64,000 nt of DNA from Pseudomonas sp. GOM6 (GCF_029537485.1 NZ_JARPUS010000009.1:1-64000), one strand, 5' to 3'; shown: positions 1 through 8,273, counted from the first letter of the stretch. Notes: generated from the sequence alone by a model not told the origin. Numbers and translations: made by a program.

Positions 1-44
1 AGTCCAGCGAACGAAGTGAGCGACAGTTGAGCGCATTGTTATGC
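1..44 (-). repeat. attC site, cut by the window edge (cassette A)
   Basis: This is the R'' side of an attC. On the plus strand the core reads GTTATGC at 38-44, and bases 1-41 are identical to the matching half of the complete attC at 1109-1197. The R'' core is the same as the core at the 5' end of this cassette (751-757, reverse complement), as expected for a cassette that once circularised. Confidence 0.85.
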
Positions 45-734
45 GCTTATGGATAGCGCGACCGAAGACTCGATCTGGCTAATGATTGATGTTGGTGCAG
101 CCATAAAAAGTAGCATCTCAATTTGGTAGGGCTTGCTGTTTATGCCAAAAATTTCGTGCGCTAGTTTCTTTAAGAGTTCGCAGTAGTGATGAAAGGCAAC
201 CTTGTGAGTTTTGTAGCTGAACTCTGCTTTGGTTAGGCGGAATATTGTTTGCATATCGTATTTCGCCAATTCACTGCTTCGACCAATTGGCTGTGGAAAC
301 AATTCTTTTTGCTTTGAGTGATTAAAGATTAGCCAGTTTAACGTGTAGATGGCGCGCGAGTCATATATGGCGTATTCGTTGGGATTGATGAATGACGCGA
401 CTTTTGATAGGGATGAGATACATTCAAAAGAATGCCTGGTTAGTGATTTTTTGTTCAGCTCTGTGAGGAAGTTTATTATCCGGCGATCATTTTTGTCGTT
501 CTTTTTGAAAGAGCCAATTCGACCCCATTCTTGGATGGCCCAATAGTGGCTGGTCAAGGTGCTGTCGTTTAGTATGATTTTATAAAAATTTTCCTTAAGG
601 AAAATATTCTTTGAGTGGCCGTCTTTGAGTTCTGCTGGGATGCTGATTGGGCAATTGTTTGGAATGTCCCATTCAAATTTCGAAAGTGATAGCTCTTTAG
701 CTAGCTCTTTGAGTGCGTTAATCAAGGCGTCCAT
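39..734 (-). CDS. Integron cassette A protein, 231 aa, unknown function
   Basis: I do not recognise this protein with confidence. It is a soluble, mixed alpha-type sequence without signal peptide or membrane segment, rich in Lys, Asn, Ile and Ser, and encoded in AT-rich DNA quite unlike the chromosome. A central stretch FINPNEYAIYDSRAIYTLNW (about residues 115-134) resembles the Y-x-I-[YW]-D-S-R segments seen in some helix-hairpin-helix/OGG-like hypothetical proteins; that link is only a guess. The ATG lies 17 bases inside the cassette start, and the stop TAA is part of the attC R'' core, both usual for cassette genes. It has no promoter of its own that I can see and is the fifth cassette from attI. 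Confidence 0.85.
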   Translation of the reverse strand: MDALINALKELAKELSLSKFEWDIPNNCPISIPAELKDGHSKNIFLKENFYKIILNDSTLTSHYWAIQEWGRIGSFKKNDKNDRRIINFLTELNKKSLTRHSFECISSLSKVASFINPNEYAIYDSRAIYTLNWLIFNHSKQKELFPQPIGRSSELAKYDMQTIFRLTKAEFSYKTHKVAFHHYCELLKKLAHEIFGINSKPYQIEMLLFMAAPTSIISQIESSVALSISA

Positions 735-750
735 TGGTTACTCAGCTTGT

Positions 751-839
751 GCATAACGTTTGGTTAAGGGGCGGCCGCGAGCGTAGCTTGCGGACGTCCA
801 GGAGTGAGCGCAGCGAACGACTTGAACCAATTGTTAGGC
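751..839 (-). repeat. attC site of cassette B (89 bp)
   Basis: Read on the plus strand it starts with GCATAAC (751-757, the R' core) and ends with GTTAGGC (833-839, the R'' core), with self-complementary inner boxes such as GTTAAGGGGC. The R'' core matches the 5' core of cassette B at 1109-1115 exactly. The inner sequence belongs to the same family as the attC sites at 1650 and 1985. Confidence 0.9.
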
Positions 840-1079
840 CTTCCGTGCACGTAGCTGAATGCCCGCACGATGGCGGAGCGGGGAAGGGATGGCAAGCCGT
901 GCTTCGGTATTGGCCGGGAGCTGCGCCCCGCGGACTTTCAGGCGCGATACGGGGTTTTGGCCCTGACTTGATGCCTGGCGAGCAGCTATGAAGTGGATAG
1001 TGGCTGCGGACTGTTGTATATGCGGTAGTAGATTGCCGTTTGCACGATGCGTATTGCGTGAACTTTTCAATGCTTCCAT
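834..1079 (-). CDS. Integron cassette B small ORF, 81 aa, unknown
   Basis: This is the ORF that fits the cassette limits (757-1114) best: its ATG is 36 bases from the cassette start and its TAA stop lies in the attC R'' core, as in three other cassettes here. The product is basic, with no signal peptide, membrane segment or motif I recognise. The cassette is GC-rich. A longer ORF in another frame (742-1089) runs right through the attC and is less likely. The cassette could also be non-coding; nothing in codon use decides this. Confidence 0.45.
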   Translation of the reverse strand: MEALKSSRNTHRANGNLLPHIQQSAATIHFIAARQASSQGQNPVSRLKVRGAQLPANTEARLAIPSPLRHRAGIQLRARKA

Positions 1080-1108
1080 GCCCGCACAATTCCTTTATCT
1101 AACTTGCA

Positions 1109-1197
1109 GCCTAACGATTAAGCTAACGGGCGAGCAAAAGCGCAGCTTTTGCGAGTCCAGCGAACGAAGTGAGCGACAGTTGAGCGCATTGTTAGCG
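1109..1197 (-). repeat. attC site of cassette C (89 bp)
   Basis: The plus strand runs from GCCTAAC (1109-1115, R') to GTTAGCG (1191-1197, R''). The inner part is a different family from the attC sites of cassettes B, D and E, but is identical over 41 bases to the partial attC at the left edge. The R'' core equals the 5' core of cassette C at 1650-1656. Confidence 0.9.
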
Positions 1198-1641
1198 GGG
1201 CTCCCGCGATGCTTTATAGGAATATGTTGAGGGCTCTAACTTGAACAACACATTGGATAGTTTTATGTCGAATTTTAGTTTCTCAGGGCCTAAGCTTTCA
1301 CGCATTGCTGTGCATAGGCGGGTGAATGCTAGTATTTCCTGCTCTTTTTCAAGTGTTCCACCTTGAAGCCAAAACTCCTCTAAACACTCAACTACTTTTG
1401 TGCTTGCGCAAATGCAGACTCTGGTTTTTGCATCGTTGAGTGCACCAAGCTCTGCGGCTTCATCTTGAGTTCTGCCGCTGCGGCGAGCTGAGAACAAGAG
1501 AGATGTGGCAGTTATAAAGTCCTTGTAAGAGTCGAGCCTCATTTTGGCCAGCTCATCATTTCGGCTCTTTCGTTCAGATAGATAGTGCCCAAGAAGGGCC
1601 CCTATTACTGCTGAAAGAAGAGCGATCAGTGCAGATTCCAT
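1192..1641 (-). CDS. Integron cassette C membrane-anchored small protein, 149 aa
   Basis: The N-terminus (residues about 4-22, ALIALLSAVIGALLGHYLS) is one hydrophobic segment, glycine- and alanine-rich, followed by a basic stretch (SERKSR). The protein should therefore sit in the inner membrane with the rest, about 125 charged helical residues, on the cytoplasmic side. No enzymatic motif is visible. It resembles the single-TM orphan proteins common in Pseudomonas and Vibrio cassettes; a function cannot be assigned. ATG is 14 bases inside the cassette and the TAA is part of the attC R'' core. Confidence 0.85.
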   Translation of the reverse strand: MESALIALLSAVIGALLGHYLSERKSRNDELAKMRLDSYKDFITATSLLFSARRSGRTQDEAAELGALNDAKTRVCICASTKVVECLEEFWLQGGTLEKEQEILAFTRLCTAMRESLGPEKLKFDIKLSNVLFKLEPSTYSYKASREPR

Positions 1642-1649
1642 TTGAGTTC

Positions 1650-1726
1650 CGCTAACGTTCAGGTTAAGGGGCTGGCTTTAGCCAGTCCCAGCGAGCACAG
1701 CGAGCGACTTGAACCGCTAGTTAGCG
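1650..1726 (-). repeat. attC site of cassette D (77 bp)
   Basis: Plus-strand limits are CGCTAAC (1650-1656) and GTTAGCG (1720-1726). The centre contains the inverted pair GGCTTTAGCC with flanking complementary boxes, giving the folded single-strand hairpin that integron integrases recognise. Confidence 0.9.
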
Positions 1727-1948
1727 GGAGTGGCATTGGATGAATGCAACCGAACAAGCGCCGCTGAATGTAACCGAGTGAAAGCCGTTGGCCAACGTGC
1801 GAAATGTTGCCAGCCTTGGAGCTGGAAAATGCCTTACCGCCAGCGCCGCCGATGGGCCGGAAAAGCCCAAGCAAAACGGAAGAGGGCAGCGCAAATAAGC
1901 GCCAAAAACTGCTTTCAACGGAGCGTAAGAACAAAACCATTTGTGCAT
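1721..1948 (-). CDS. Integron cassette D small ORF, 75 aa, doubtful
   Basis: The cassette is only 335 bp and GC-rich. This frame starts 42 bases inside the cassette and stops at the TAA of the attC R'' core, the pattern shared with cassettes A, B and C. The product has several Cys and Phe residues and no motif I recognise. Two other frames stay open: 1659-1940 on the same strand, which reads into the attC, and 1730-1990 on the opposite strand. The cassette may be non-coding, for example a promoter or RNA cassette. Confidence 0.35.
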   Translation of the reverse strand: MHKWFCSYAPLKAVFGAYLRCPLPFCLGFSGPSAALAVRHFPAPRLATFRTLANGFHSVTFSGACSVAFIQCHSR

Positions 1949-1984
1949 CCTTGCCGAACTAAAAAGAACCGGAAATCCAACGAC

Positions 1985-2061
1985 GGCTAACGTTTGGTTA
2001 AGGGGCCGGCTTTAGCCGGTCCCGAGTGAGCGAAGCGAACGGCTTGAACCAATTGTTAGAG
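1985..2061 (-). repeat. attC site of cassette E (77 bp)
   Basis: Plus-strand limits are GGCTAAC (1985-1991) and GTTAGAG (2055-2061), with the inner inverted pair CCGGCTTTAGCCGG. The unusual R'' core GTTAGAG is found again at 3246-3252 as the reverse complement CTCTAAC, marking the 5' end of cassette E. Confidence 0.9.
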
Positions 2062-2101
2062 CGCTACGTATCAAGTGGTATTTCAGTCCACGCTGCATCA
2101 T

Positions 2102-3232
2102 TCAAGATTCGGGGGAAGCATTTTTCAGACCATCCTTATATTTTTTAAGATGATTTTCTTGCGTTCTTATTAAGTAGTTGTTGATATTGCTGACTTTGCT
2201 GAATATCGTTTTGCGGTATTTTTTTTGATCTTTGGCTAAAAGGCTAGTATCTGGCTGTAAGGTGTTTAGGTGATTTTGCCACTTTAAAACATTAATTGCC
2301 GATTTGAAGAAGATGATCTCATCTCTGTAGGTGTGTAATGGGGATAATTTTATTTCCTCATTATGTAAGTGCCTTGTAAAGGCTCCGTCTTCAACTTTAA
2401 ATATTGCTCCTGCGCCGGTTTCGAAATCTAGGCTGTTGGATCGAACATAATCACAATTATAGTCCTCAATCTGGCCTTCAATAAGGCCGCCTTTAAACAT
2501 AGGTTGATATATTTCTATGCACCTAAGCCCAGTCGGGAATCGAATTAATGGGTGCATTATTCTCTCTTGGCCTTTAGATATGTCAGCCTCCACTCGACTA
2601 TCCGACTCTTCCTCAGGGATAGCCTTAATAGTTTTGGGGTATGGGAATCCAATGCGCCTAGAAAAAAGAAAATGAAAAGAAATATTAGTAAAATAGTAGT
2701 TATTTATAATCAGAGTGAAAGCGCTTGGGGTAAAGGCGAAAGATAAAGTGTCCGATCCACCAAAATTAAGTTTTGGAGTGGAAGAGTCTGACTTTGCAAC
2801 AAAAAGCGCCCTATCATACTGGCCGATTCGTGTGGAAATATGGAATGTCGGGCTAATGTTGGCGATATTTTTATCTAGCTGATGGTAACCCAGCCATAGG
2901 CCAACCCTGACTTTGTCAAACCAATCAAGAAGAATGCTAACTTCGTTAGCTGTTAAATGGTCATCGCTAAGAATTTTCTCAACTATGTTTTTGGTCTTAC
3001 CCTCCAGCTCTGAATATGTTTGATTGCATTTATCACAAGCTGGAAAAGTGAAGGCATCAAATGAATATTGTCTTTGGGTAAAGGCTTTTTCATCCGCAGT
3101 TTTAATCATTCCAAGATTGACTTTTCTTTGTGGCTTTCCTGTTAAGGAAATAAGCCAGTGCGGTATTACATGTTCTTTTGTTTTGCTGTTAGGCTTTTGC
3201 CCGCAAAACACACAATATTTAGATGGCTTCAC
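2102..3232 (-). CDS. Integron cassette E: HNH-nuclease-like protein, 376 aa
   Basis: The first 70 residues form an HNH/treble-clef type metal site: CVFC (C7, C10), then EHVIP (E20, H21), then CDKCN (C66, C69, N70). This spacing is that of the HNH_5-like group, where the EH pair belongs to the catalytic beta-beta-alpha-metal finger. The remaining 300 residues are not recognisable and probably bind the target or sense a signal. The cassette is first after attI, so it would be best expressed from any cassette promoter. Start is GTG at 3232, 19 bases inside the cassette start; an ATG at this position is absent. DNA is strongly AT-rich compared with the chromosome, indicating transfer. A phage-defence role is a plausible inference, not shown. 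Confidence 0.85.
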   Translation of the reverse strand: MKPSKYCVFCGQKPNSKTKEHVIPHWLISLTGKPQRKVNLGMIKTADEKAFTQRQYSFDAFTFPACDKCNQTYSELEGKTKNIVEKILSDDHLTANEVSILLDWFDKVRVGLWLGYHQLDKNIANISPTFHISTRIGQYDRALFVAKSDSSTPKLNFGGSDTLSFAFTPSAFTLIINNYYFTNISFHFLFSRRIGFPYPKTIKAIPEEESDSRVEADISKGQERIMHPLIRFPTGLRCIEIYQPMFKGGLIEGQIEDYNCDYVRSNSLDFETGAGAIFKVEDGAFTRHLHNEEIKLSPLHTYRDEIIFFKSAINVLKWQNHLNTLQPDTSLLAKDQKKYRKTIFSKVSNINNYLIRTQENHLKKYKDGLKNASPES

Positions 3233-3245
3233 GATTTTCTTTGAG

Positions 3246-3387
3246 CTCTAACTATAAGTAGACGACACAAGTGGCGTAATTTATTACGCCACTTGTGTCG
3301 CATAACGTTCCTTGTCGTCCGGCAAGTCCTTGTCTAGCCTGCAAATCGCATCAGGAGATGCGACAACAGTCAGGGAGCAATAGCGAC
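3246..3387 (-). other. attI-like recombination zone
   Basis: The integrase remnant starts at 3388 and the first cassette joins at the core CTCTAAC (3246-3252; GTTAGAG on the minus strand). A second core-like GCATAAC (3300-3306; GTTATGC on the minus strand) lies 54 bases further right. The primary attI site should be in this stretch. Which of the two cores is the original attI crossover point cannot be decided from sequence alone. No LexA box is evident in front of the integrase remnant. Confidence 0.65.
3263..3300. repeat. Perfect 38-bp palindrome in the attI zone
   Basis: Two 18-base arms (CGACACAAGTGGCGTAAT and its exact reverse complement) are separated by TT. There is no T-run suited to termination and no relation to the attC inner boxes. 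It sits between two recombination-core-like heptamers. Confidence 0.95.
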
Positions 3388-3898
3388 ATGGATGACAAGC
3401 CCAAGCTGCTCGATCAGGTGCGCGAGCAAATTCGCCTTCGACACTATTCGATTCGTACCGAAAAAGTCTATCTGGAGTGGGTGAAGCGCTTCATCCGCTT
3501 CCACAAGTACCGCCATCCGCAGGAGATGGGGGCTGCGGAAGTTGAGGCTTTTTTGAGTCATCTAGCTGTGCGGTGGGATGTGGCGGCGTCCACACAGAAT
3601 CAGGCGCTGTAGGCGATTCTCTTCCTTTATAAACAGGTGCTGCAGATTGAGTTGCCCTGGATGGACGGGGTGATTAGGGCGCGACGGCCGCAACGCGGTA
3701 CGCCGGGTCGGGCTGCATAAACCGGCCACGCCGCATACGTTGCGTCATTCCTTTGCCACGCATTTATTGGAAAGCGGGCAGGACATCCGCACCGTGCAGG
3801 AACTCCTGGGGCATTCGGATGTGAAGACGACGCAGATCTATACCCATGTGCTCAACCGTGGCGGCATGGGGGTGCTGAGTCCTCTGGATCGGGGATGA
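3388..3898 (+). pseudogene. intI: Integron integrase IntI, degraded
   Basis: The first 75 codons (starting MDDKPKLLDQ, with the SAM-like core-binding region around HYSIRTEKVYLEWVKRF) match the N-terminus of IntI-type tyrosine recombinases. A TAG at 3610-3612 interrupts it, but the same frame continues with AILFLYKQVLQ to about 3700. The middle of the gene is then missing, including the first catalytic arginine. From about 3716, in another frame, the C-terminus resumes with [29 protein letters not shown] and a stop at 3896-3898. The box II H-x-x-R, the LGH histidine and the tyrosine nucleophile are thus still readable. An intact protein has about 320-340 residues; roughly 150 are gone. No activity is possible. 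Confidence 0.95.
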
Positions 3899-3967
3899 GC
3901 TGTGGCTGTAGGGGCGTTATCGTGGCTGAAGCCACTCCCACGGAGGCGGTGCATGCGTGGAGATTGT

Positions 3968-4058
3968 GTAGGAGGGGCCTTGGCCGCGACGGGTAGTGAG
4001 GATTTGTTGAGGTTGGTGGTGCCTCGGACATTGTTGTCGCGGCCAAGGCCCCTCCTAC
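3968..4058. repeat. Inverted pair of REP-like elements
   Basis: A 23-base unit beginning GTAGGAGGGGCCTTGGCC (3968-3990) is repeated as an exact reverse complement at 4036-4058. Further copies lie at 13243-13260 and 13448-13469. This is the typical paired arrangement (BIME) of Pseudomonas REP sequences. It fills most of the 250-base gap between the integrase remnant and rimO. Confidence 0.9.
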
Positions 4059-4105
4059 GAAGATCGGGAAGAGTTGTTTGGTACTCAGGTTTGGCTGTGC
4101 AACAT

Positions 4106-4131
4106 GAAAAAGCCCCGCAAGTGCGGGGCTT
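4106..4131 (-). terminator. Rho-independent terminator of rimO
   Basis: AAGCCCCGC / GCGGGGCTT stem (4110-4131) with a T-run on the minus strand, 18 bases after the rimO stop. Confidence 0.9.
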
Positions 4132-4148
4132 CTTTATAGCGGCAGCGG

Positions 4149-5471
<1,323 letters not shown>

Positions 5472-5681
5472 CGGCGGCTAACCTCAAACGGGCGCTGGGG
5501 GGGGCGCCTCTGATCAAAAAGTGCGCAATTCTAGCGGCGAGTCGTGCGCTTGAACAGCCTGGCGACACGATAGAAAGCAGTGTGGTCGCTGCTGGCTAAC
5601 CCTCAAGGGTTATTGGTCGGTCTGACGCTTGCCCGTAGGCTCGGGTGCCTAACGATAATCACAAGTAAAAGGTACTGACTC

Positions 5682-7142
5682 ATGGCCGAGCTGGCAGAGC
5701 AGGGCGCATCGGCGCCGCCCACACATCCCCGCACGCTCATCGGTTGGGGCCTGCTGGCTCTGGCGGTGGTTTTAGCCCTGTGGATGGGGCCGGTGGAGCG
5801 CGGTGATGCTCCGCATCTGGGCTGGATCAGCCTGTTGCCGACGCTGGCGGTATTGATGCTGGCGCTGAGTCTGCACCGCACCCTGGAAGCCCTGGTCGGC
5901 GGTTGCCTGTTCGGTTACCTGATGCTCGATGGCCCGGGTTTTCTCATCGCTTTCGCCGACAGTGGCCTGAAGGTCATGGGCAACCCCACCATCGGCTGGA
6001 TCATTCTGGTGTGCGGCTTCCTCGGCAGCCTGATTGCGCTGCTCGGCCTGTCCGGCGCCACCCAGGCGTTCAGCGAATGGCTGGGTTCCCGCGTCAAGGG
6101 GCGGCGTGGCACGCTGCTCAGCGCCTGGGCGCTGGGCCTGGTGATCTTCATCGACGATTACCTCAACGCCCTGGCGGTCAGTGCCTCGATGCGCAAGCTG
6201 TGCGACCGCTTCAAGATTTCCCGGCCGATGCTGGCCTACGTAGTGGACTCCACCGCCGCGCCGATGTGCGTGCTTGTGCCGATGTCGACCTGGGCGATCT
6301 ACAGCGCCGGCCTGCTCGAAGGTAACGGCGCGGCCGCGCAGGGTGAAGGCCTGAGCCTGTACCTGCAGGCCGTACCTTATATGTTCTATGCCTGGATCGC
6401 GCTGCTGCTGGTGCCGCTGGTGGGCTCGGGTCTGATTCCGCCACTGGGCCCGATGCGCAAGGCCGAGCAGCGTACCCTCGATGGCACGGCGGTGATCGAG
6501 GACGGCGATCTGGACCAGCCTTCCACCCAGGCCCGCCCGCGTCTGATCAACTTCCTGCTGCCGCTGGCGGCGCTGATTGGCTTCACCCTGTATTTCGAGG
6601 TCGATGCCTTCAAGGGCACGGTTTGCGCGCTGCTGCTGACCATTCTGCTGTACGCCGCCCAGCGTCTGGCGAGCCTGCACGAAATCTTCGAGTCGGTGCA
6701 GAAGGGCTTCCAGAGCATGCTGATGCCGCTGGGCATCGTGGTGACCTCCTTCGTGCTGCAGGACATCAACGACAAGCTCGGTCTGACGCCCTATGTGATC
6801 GACTCGCTGAAACCCCTGATGACCGGCAACTGGCTGCCGGCCGTGGCCTTCATCACCCTGAGCCTGATCACCTTCAGCACCGGCTCGTTCTGGGGCACCT
6901 TCGCCGTGGCGTTCCCCATCGTGCTGCCGCTGGCCGCCGCGCTGGATGCCAGCCTGCCGCTGACCATCGGTGCCGTGGTGTCGGCCGGTGCTTTCGGTAG
7001 CCATGCCTGCTTCTATGGCGACGCCACCGTGTTGTCGGCCAAGGGCAGTGGCTGCACGCCGCTGGAGCATGCCCTGACCCAATTGCCCTATGTGCTGATC
7101 GCTGCCGCGCTGAGCACCGTTCTGTTCGTCGTTCTCGCCTAA
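5682..7142 (+). CDS. NhaC-family Na+/H+ antiporter-like permease
   Basis: A 486-residue inner-membrane protein with about 11-12 hydrophobic segments, matching the ion transporter (NhaC) family. Recognisable features are the polar intramembrane motif FIDDYLNALAVSASM and the GSFWGTFAVAFPI segment near the C-terminus. Members exchange Na+ for H+, or in some cases small organic anions or amino acids. The next gene, a deacetylase, starts 9 bases downstream and is surely cotranscribed, which hints at uptake of the deacetylase's substrate rather than simple sodium homeostasis; this is inference. ATG at 5682 follows AAAGG at a usable distance. Confidence 0.85.
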   Translation: MAELAEQGASAPPTHPRTLIGWGLLALAVVLALWMGPVERGDAPHLGWISLLPTLAVLMLALSLHRTLEALVGGCLFGYLMLDGPGFLIAFADSGLKVMGNPTIGWIILVCGFLGSLIALLGLSGATQAFSEWLGSRVKGRRGTLLSAWALGLVIFIDDYLNALAVSASMRKLCDRFKISRPMLAYVVDSTAAPMCVLVPMSTWAIYSAGLLEGNGAAAQGEGLSLYLQAVPYMFYAWIALLLVPLVGSGLIPPLGPMRKAEQRTLDGTAVIEDGDLDQPSTQARPRLINFLLPLAALIGFTLYFEVDAFKGTVCALLLTILLYAAQRLASLHEIFESVQKGFQSMLMPLGIVVTSFVLQDINDKLGLTPYVIDSLKPLMTGNWLPAVAFITLSLITFSTGSFWGTFAVAFPIVLPLAAALDASLPLTIGAVVSAGAFGSHACFYGDATVLSAKGSGCTPLEHALTQLPYVLIAAALSTVLFVVLA

Positions 7143-7151
7143 GGAGTTGGT

Positions 7152-8261
7152 ATGCGTCGTACTGCGTTTTTCAGCAAGGAAATCTGCTTCTGGCACGATC
7201 CGGGCCCCTGCGGCCCGTTCGACAAGCCGGGTGGCTTCATCCAGCCGCTGCCGGCTGCGGAGCACCCGGAAACCAAGCGCCGCATCCGCAACCTGCTGGA
7301 TGTCAGCGGCCTGCTGGAGCAGCTGCAGCAACCGCGCAGCACCCCGGCGCGGCGCGAAGACCTGGAGCGTTTCCACACCACGCGCTACCTCGACTGGCTG
7401 GAGGCCGAGAGCGCCAAGGGCTTTGGCGATGGTGGCGAATGCGCGCCGTTCCGCCAGGATGCCTACCAGATCGCCTGTCACTCGGCCGGCCTGGCCATCG
7501 ATGCGGTGCGCGCGGTGCTCAAGGGCGAGGCCGACAACGCCTATGCGCTGACCCGCCCGCCAAGCCACCACGCCGAGCGTGATCGTGGCCGCGGCTTCTG
7601 TCTGATCGGCAATATCCCGGTGGCGATCGAAACGGCGCGGGCCGAAGGCCTGGTGCGTCGCGTGGCGGTGGTCGACTGGGACGTGCACCACGGCAATGGC
7701 ACCGAGCAGGCGTTCTACGACAACGGCGAGGTGCTGACCATCTCCCTGCACCACGCCAACAACTACCCGGTCGACTCCGGCGATGCCAGTGATCGCGGCG
7801 AGGGTGCTGGTTTTGGCTACAACCTCAACGTGCCGCTACCGCCGGGCTGTGGCGGCGGCGCCTACCGTGAGGTGTTCGAGCGCCTGGTACTGCCGGCGCT
7901 GGAGCGCTTCCAGCCAGAGCTGATCCTGGTCGCCTGCGGTTTCGATGCGGCGGCCTTCGATCCGCTGGGCACCATGCTGCTGAGCAGCGCCGACTACGCC
8001 TGGATGACCGGCCAGCTAATGGCGGCGGCGGATCGCCTGTGCGGCGGGCGCCTGGTGATGACTCACGAAGGCGGTTATTCCGAAGGCTATGTGCCGTTCT
8101 GCGCCCAGGCCGTGCTGGAAACCCTTTCAGGTATCAGCACCGAGGTGCGCGATCCGGTGCTGGAGGATCTGCAGCGCTGGGGTGGCCAGGACCTGCAGCT
8201 GCATCAGAAAGCCCTGATCGACTCGCTGGTGCCACATCTGGACGCGATCAAGGCGGGCTGA
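7152..8261 (+). CDS. Histone-deacetylase-family amidohydrolase (HdaH-like)
   Basis: A zinc-dependent hydrolase of the arginase/deacetylase fold, 369 aa. The active-site motifs are present: the HH pair in RPPSHHAERDRG, the zinc ligands in VDWDVHHGNGTEQAF, the second zinc aspartate in CGFDAAAFDPLG, and the catalytic tyrosine in HEGGYSEGY. It is closest in look to the class II bacterial HDAC-like amidohydrolases such as P. aeruginosa PA3774, rather than to the shorter acetylpolyamine amidohydrolases AphA/AphB. The bacterial substrate is not settled; acetylated amines or polyamines are likely. AAGGAG precedes the ATG. It is probably cotranscribed with the upstream NhaC-type permease and perhaps with the LuxR gene 12 bases downstream. 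Confidence 0.9.
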   Translation: MRRTAFFSKEICFWHDPGPCGPFDKPGGFIQPLPAAEHPETKRRIRNLLDVSGLLEQLQQPRSTPARREDLERFHTTRYLDWLEAESAKGFGDGGECAPFRQDAYQIACHSAGLAIDAVRAVLKGEADNAYALTRPPSHHAERDRGRGFCLIGNIPVAIETARAEGLVRRVAVVDWDVHHGNGTEQAFYDNGEVLTISLHHANNYPVDSGDASDRGEGAGFGYNLNVPLPPGCGGGAYREVFERLVLPALERFQPELILVACGFDAAAFDPLGTMLLSSADYAWMTGQLMAAADRLCGGRLVMTHEGGYSEGYVPFCAQAVLETLSGISTEVRDPVLEDLQRWGGQDLQLHQKALIDSLVPHLDAIKAG

Positions 8262-8273
8262 CATGCTCGTCGC

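Larger units (their letters stand above)
1..3251 (-). mobile_element. Chromosomal integron cassette array (attI-proximal part)
   Basis: Five cassettes, all with genes on the minus strand, lie to the left of a divergently oriented integron integrase remnant, which is the standard integron layout. Counting from the attI side the cassettes span about 1991-3251, 1656-1990, 1115-1655, 757-1114 and 756 to beyond the left edge. The boundaries come from the G/TT positions of attC core sites. Base composition jumps between cassettes: the first and last shown are AT-rich while the 335- and 358-bp ones are GC-rich, against a GC-rich chromosome. The array probably continues beyond base 1. Confidence 0.93.

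Noticed and set aside
742-1089. 115-aa minus-strand ORF in cassette B
   Set aside because: It runs through the whole attC site into the next cassette, which real cassette genes do not; the 834-1079 frame ends in the R'' core instead.
1730-1990. 86-aa plus-strand ORF opposite to the cassette D gene
   Set aside because: Opposite to all other cassette genes and bounded by attC sequence at both ends. Cannot be excluded, but less likely than the minus frame or no gene.
3307-3387. LexA box controlling intI
   Set aside because: No CTGT-N8-ACAG pattern is present in the short region ahead of the integrase start.
3968-4058. CRISPR-like or IS end repeat
   Set aside because: Only one inverted pair with dispersed copies elsewhere; fits REP elements.
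5772-7754. 660-aa antisense reading frame
   Set aside because: His/Gln/Arg-rich shadow of the permease and deacetylase genes, caused by high GC3.
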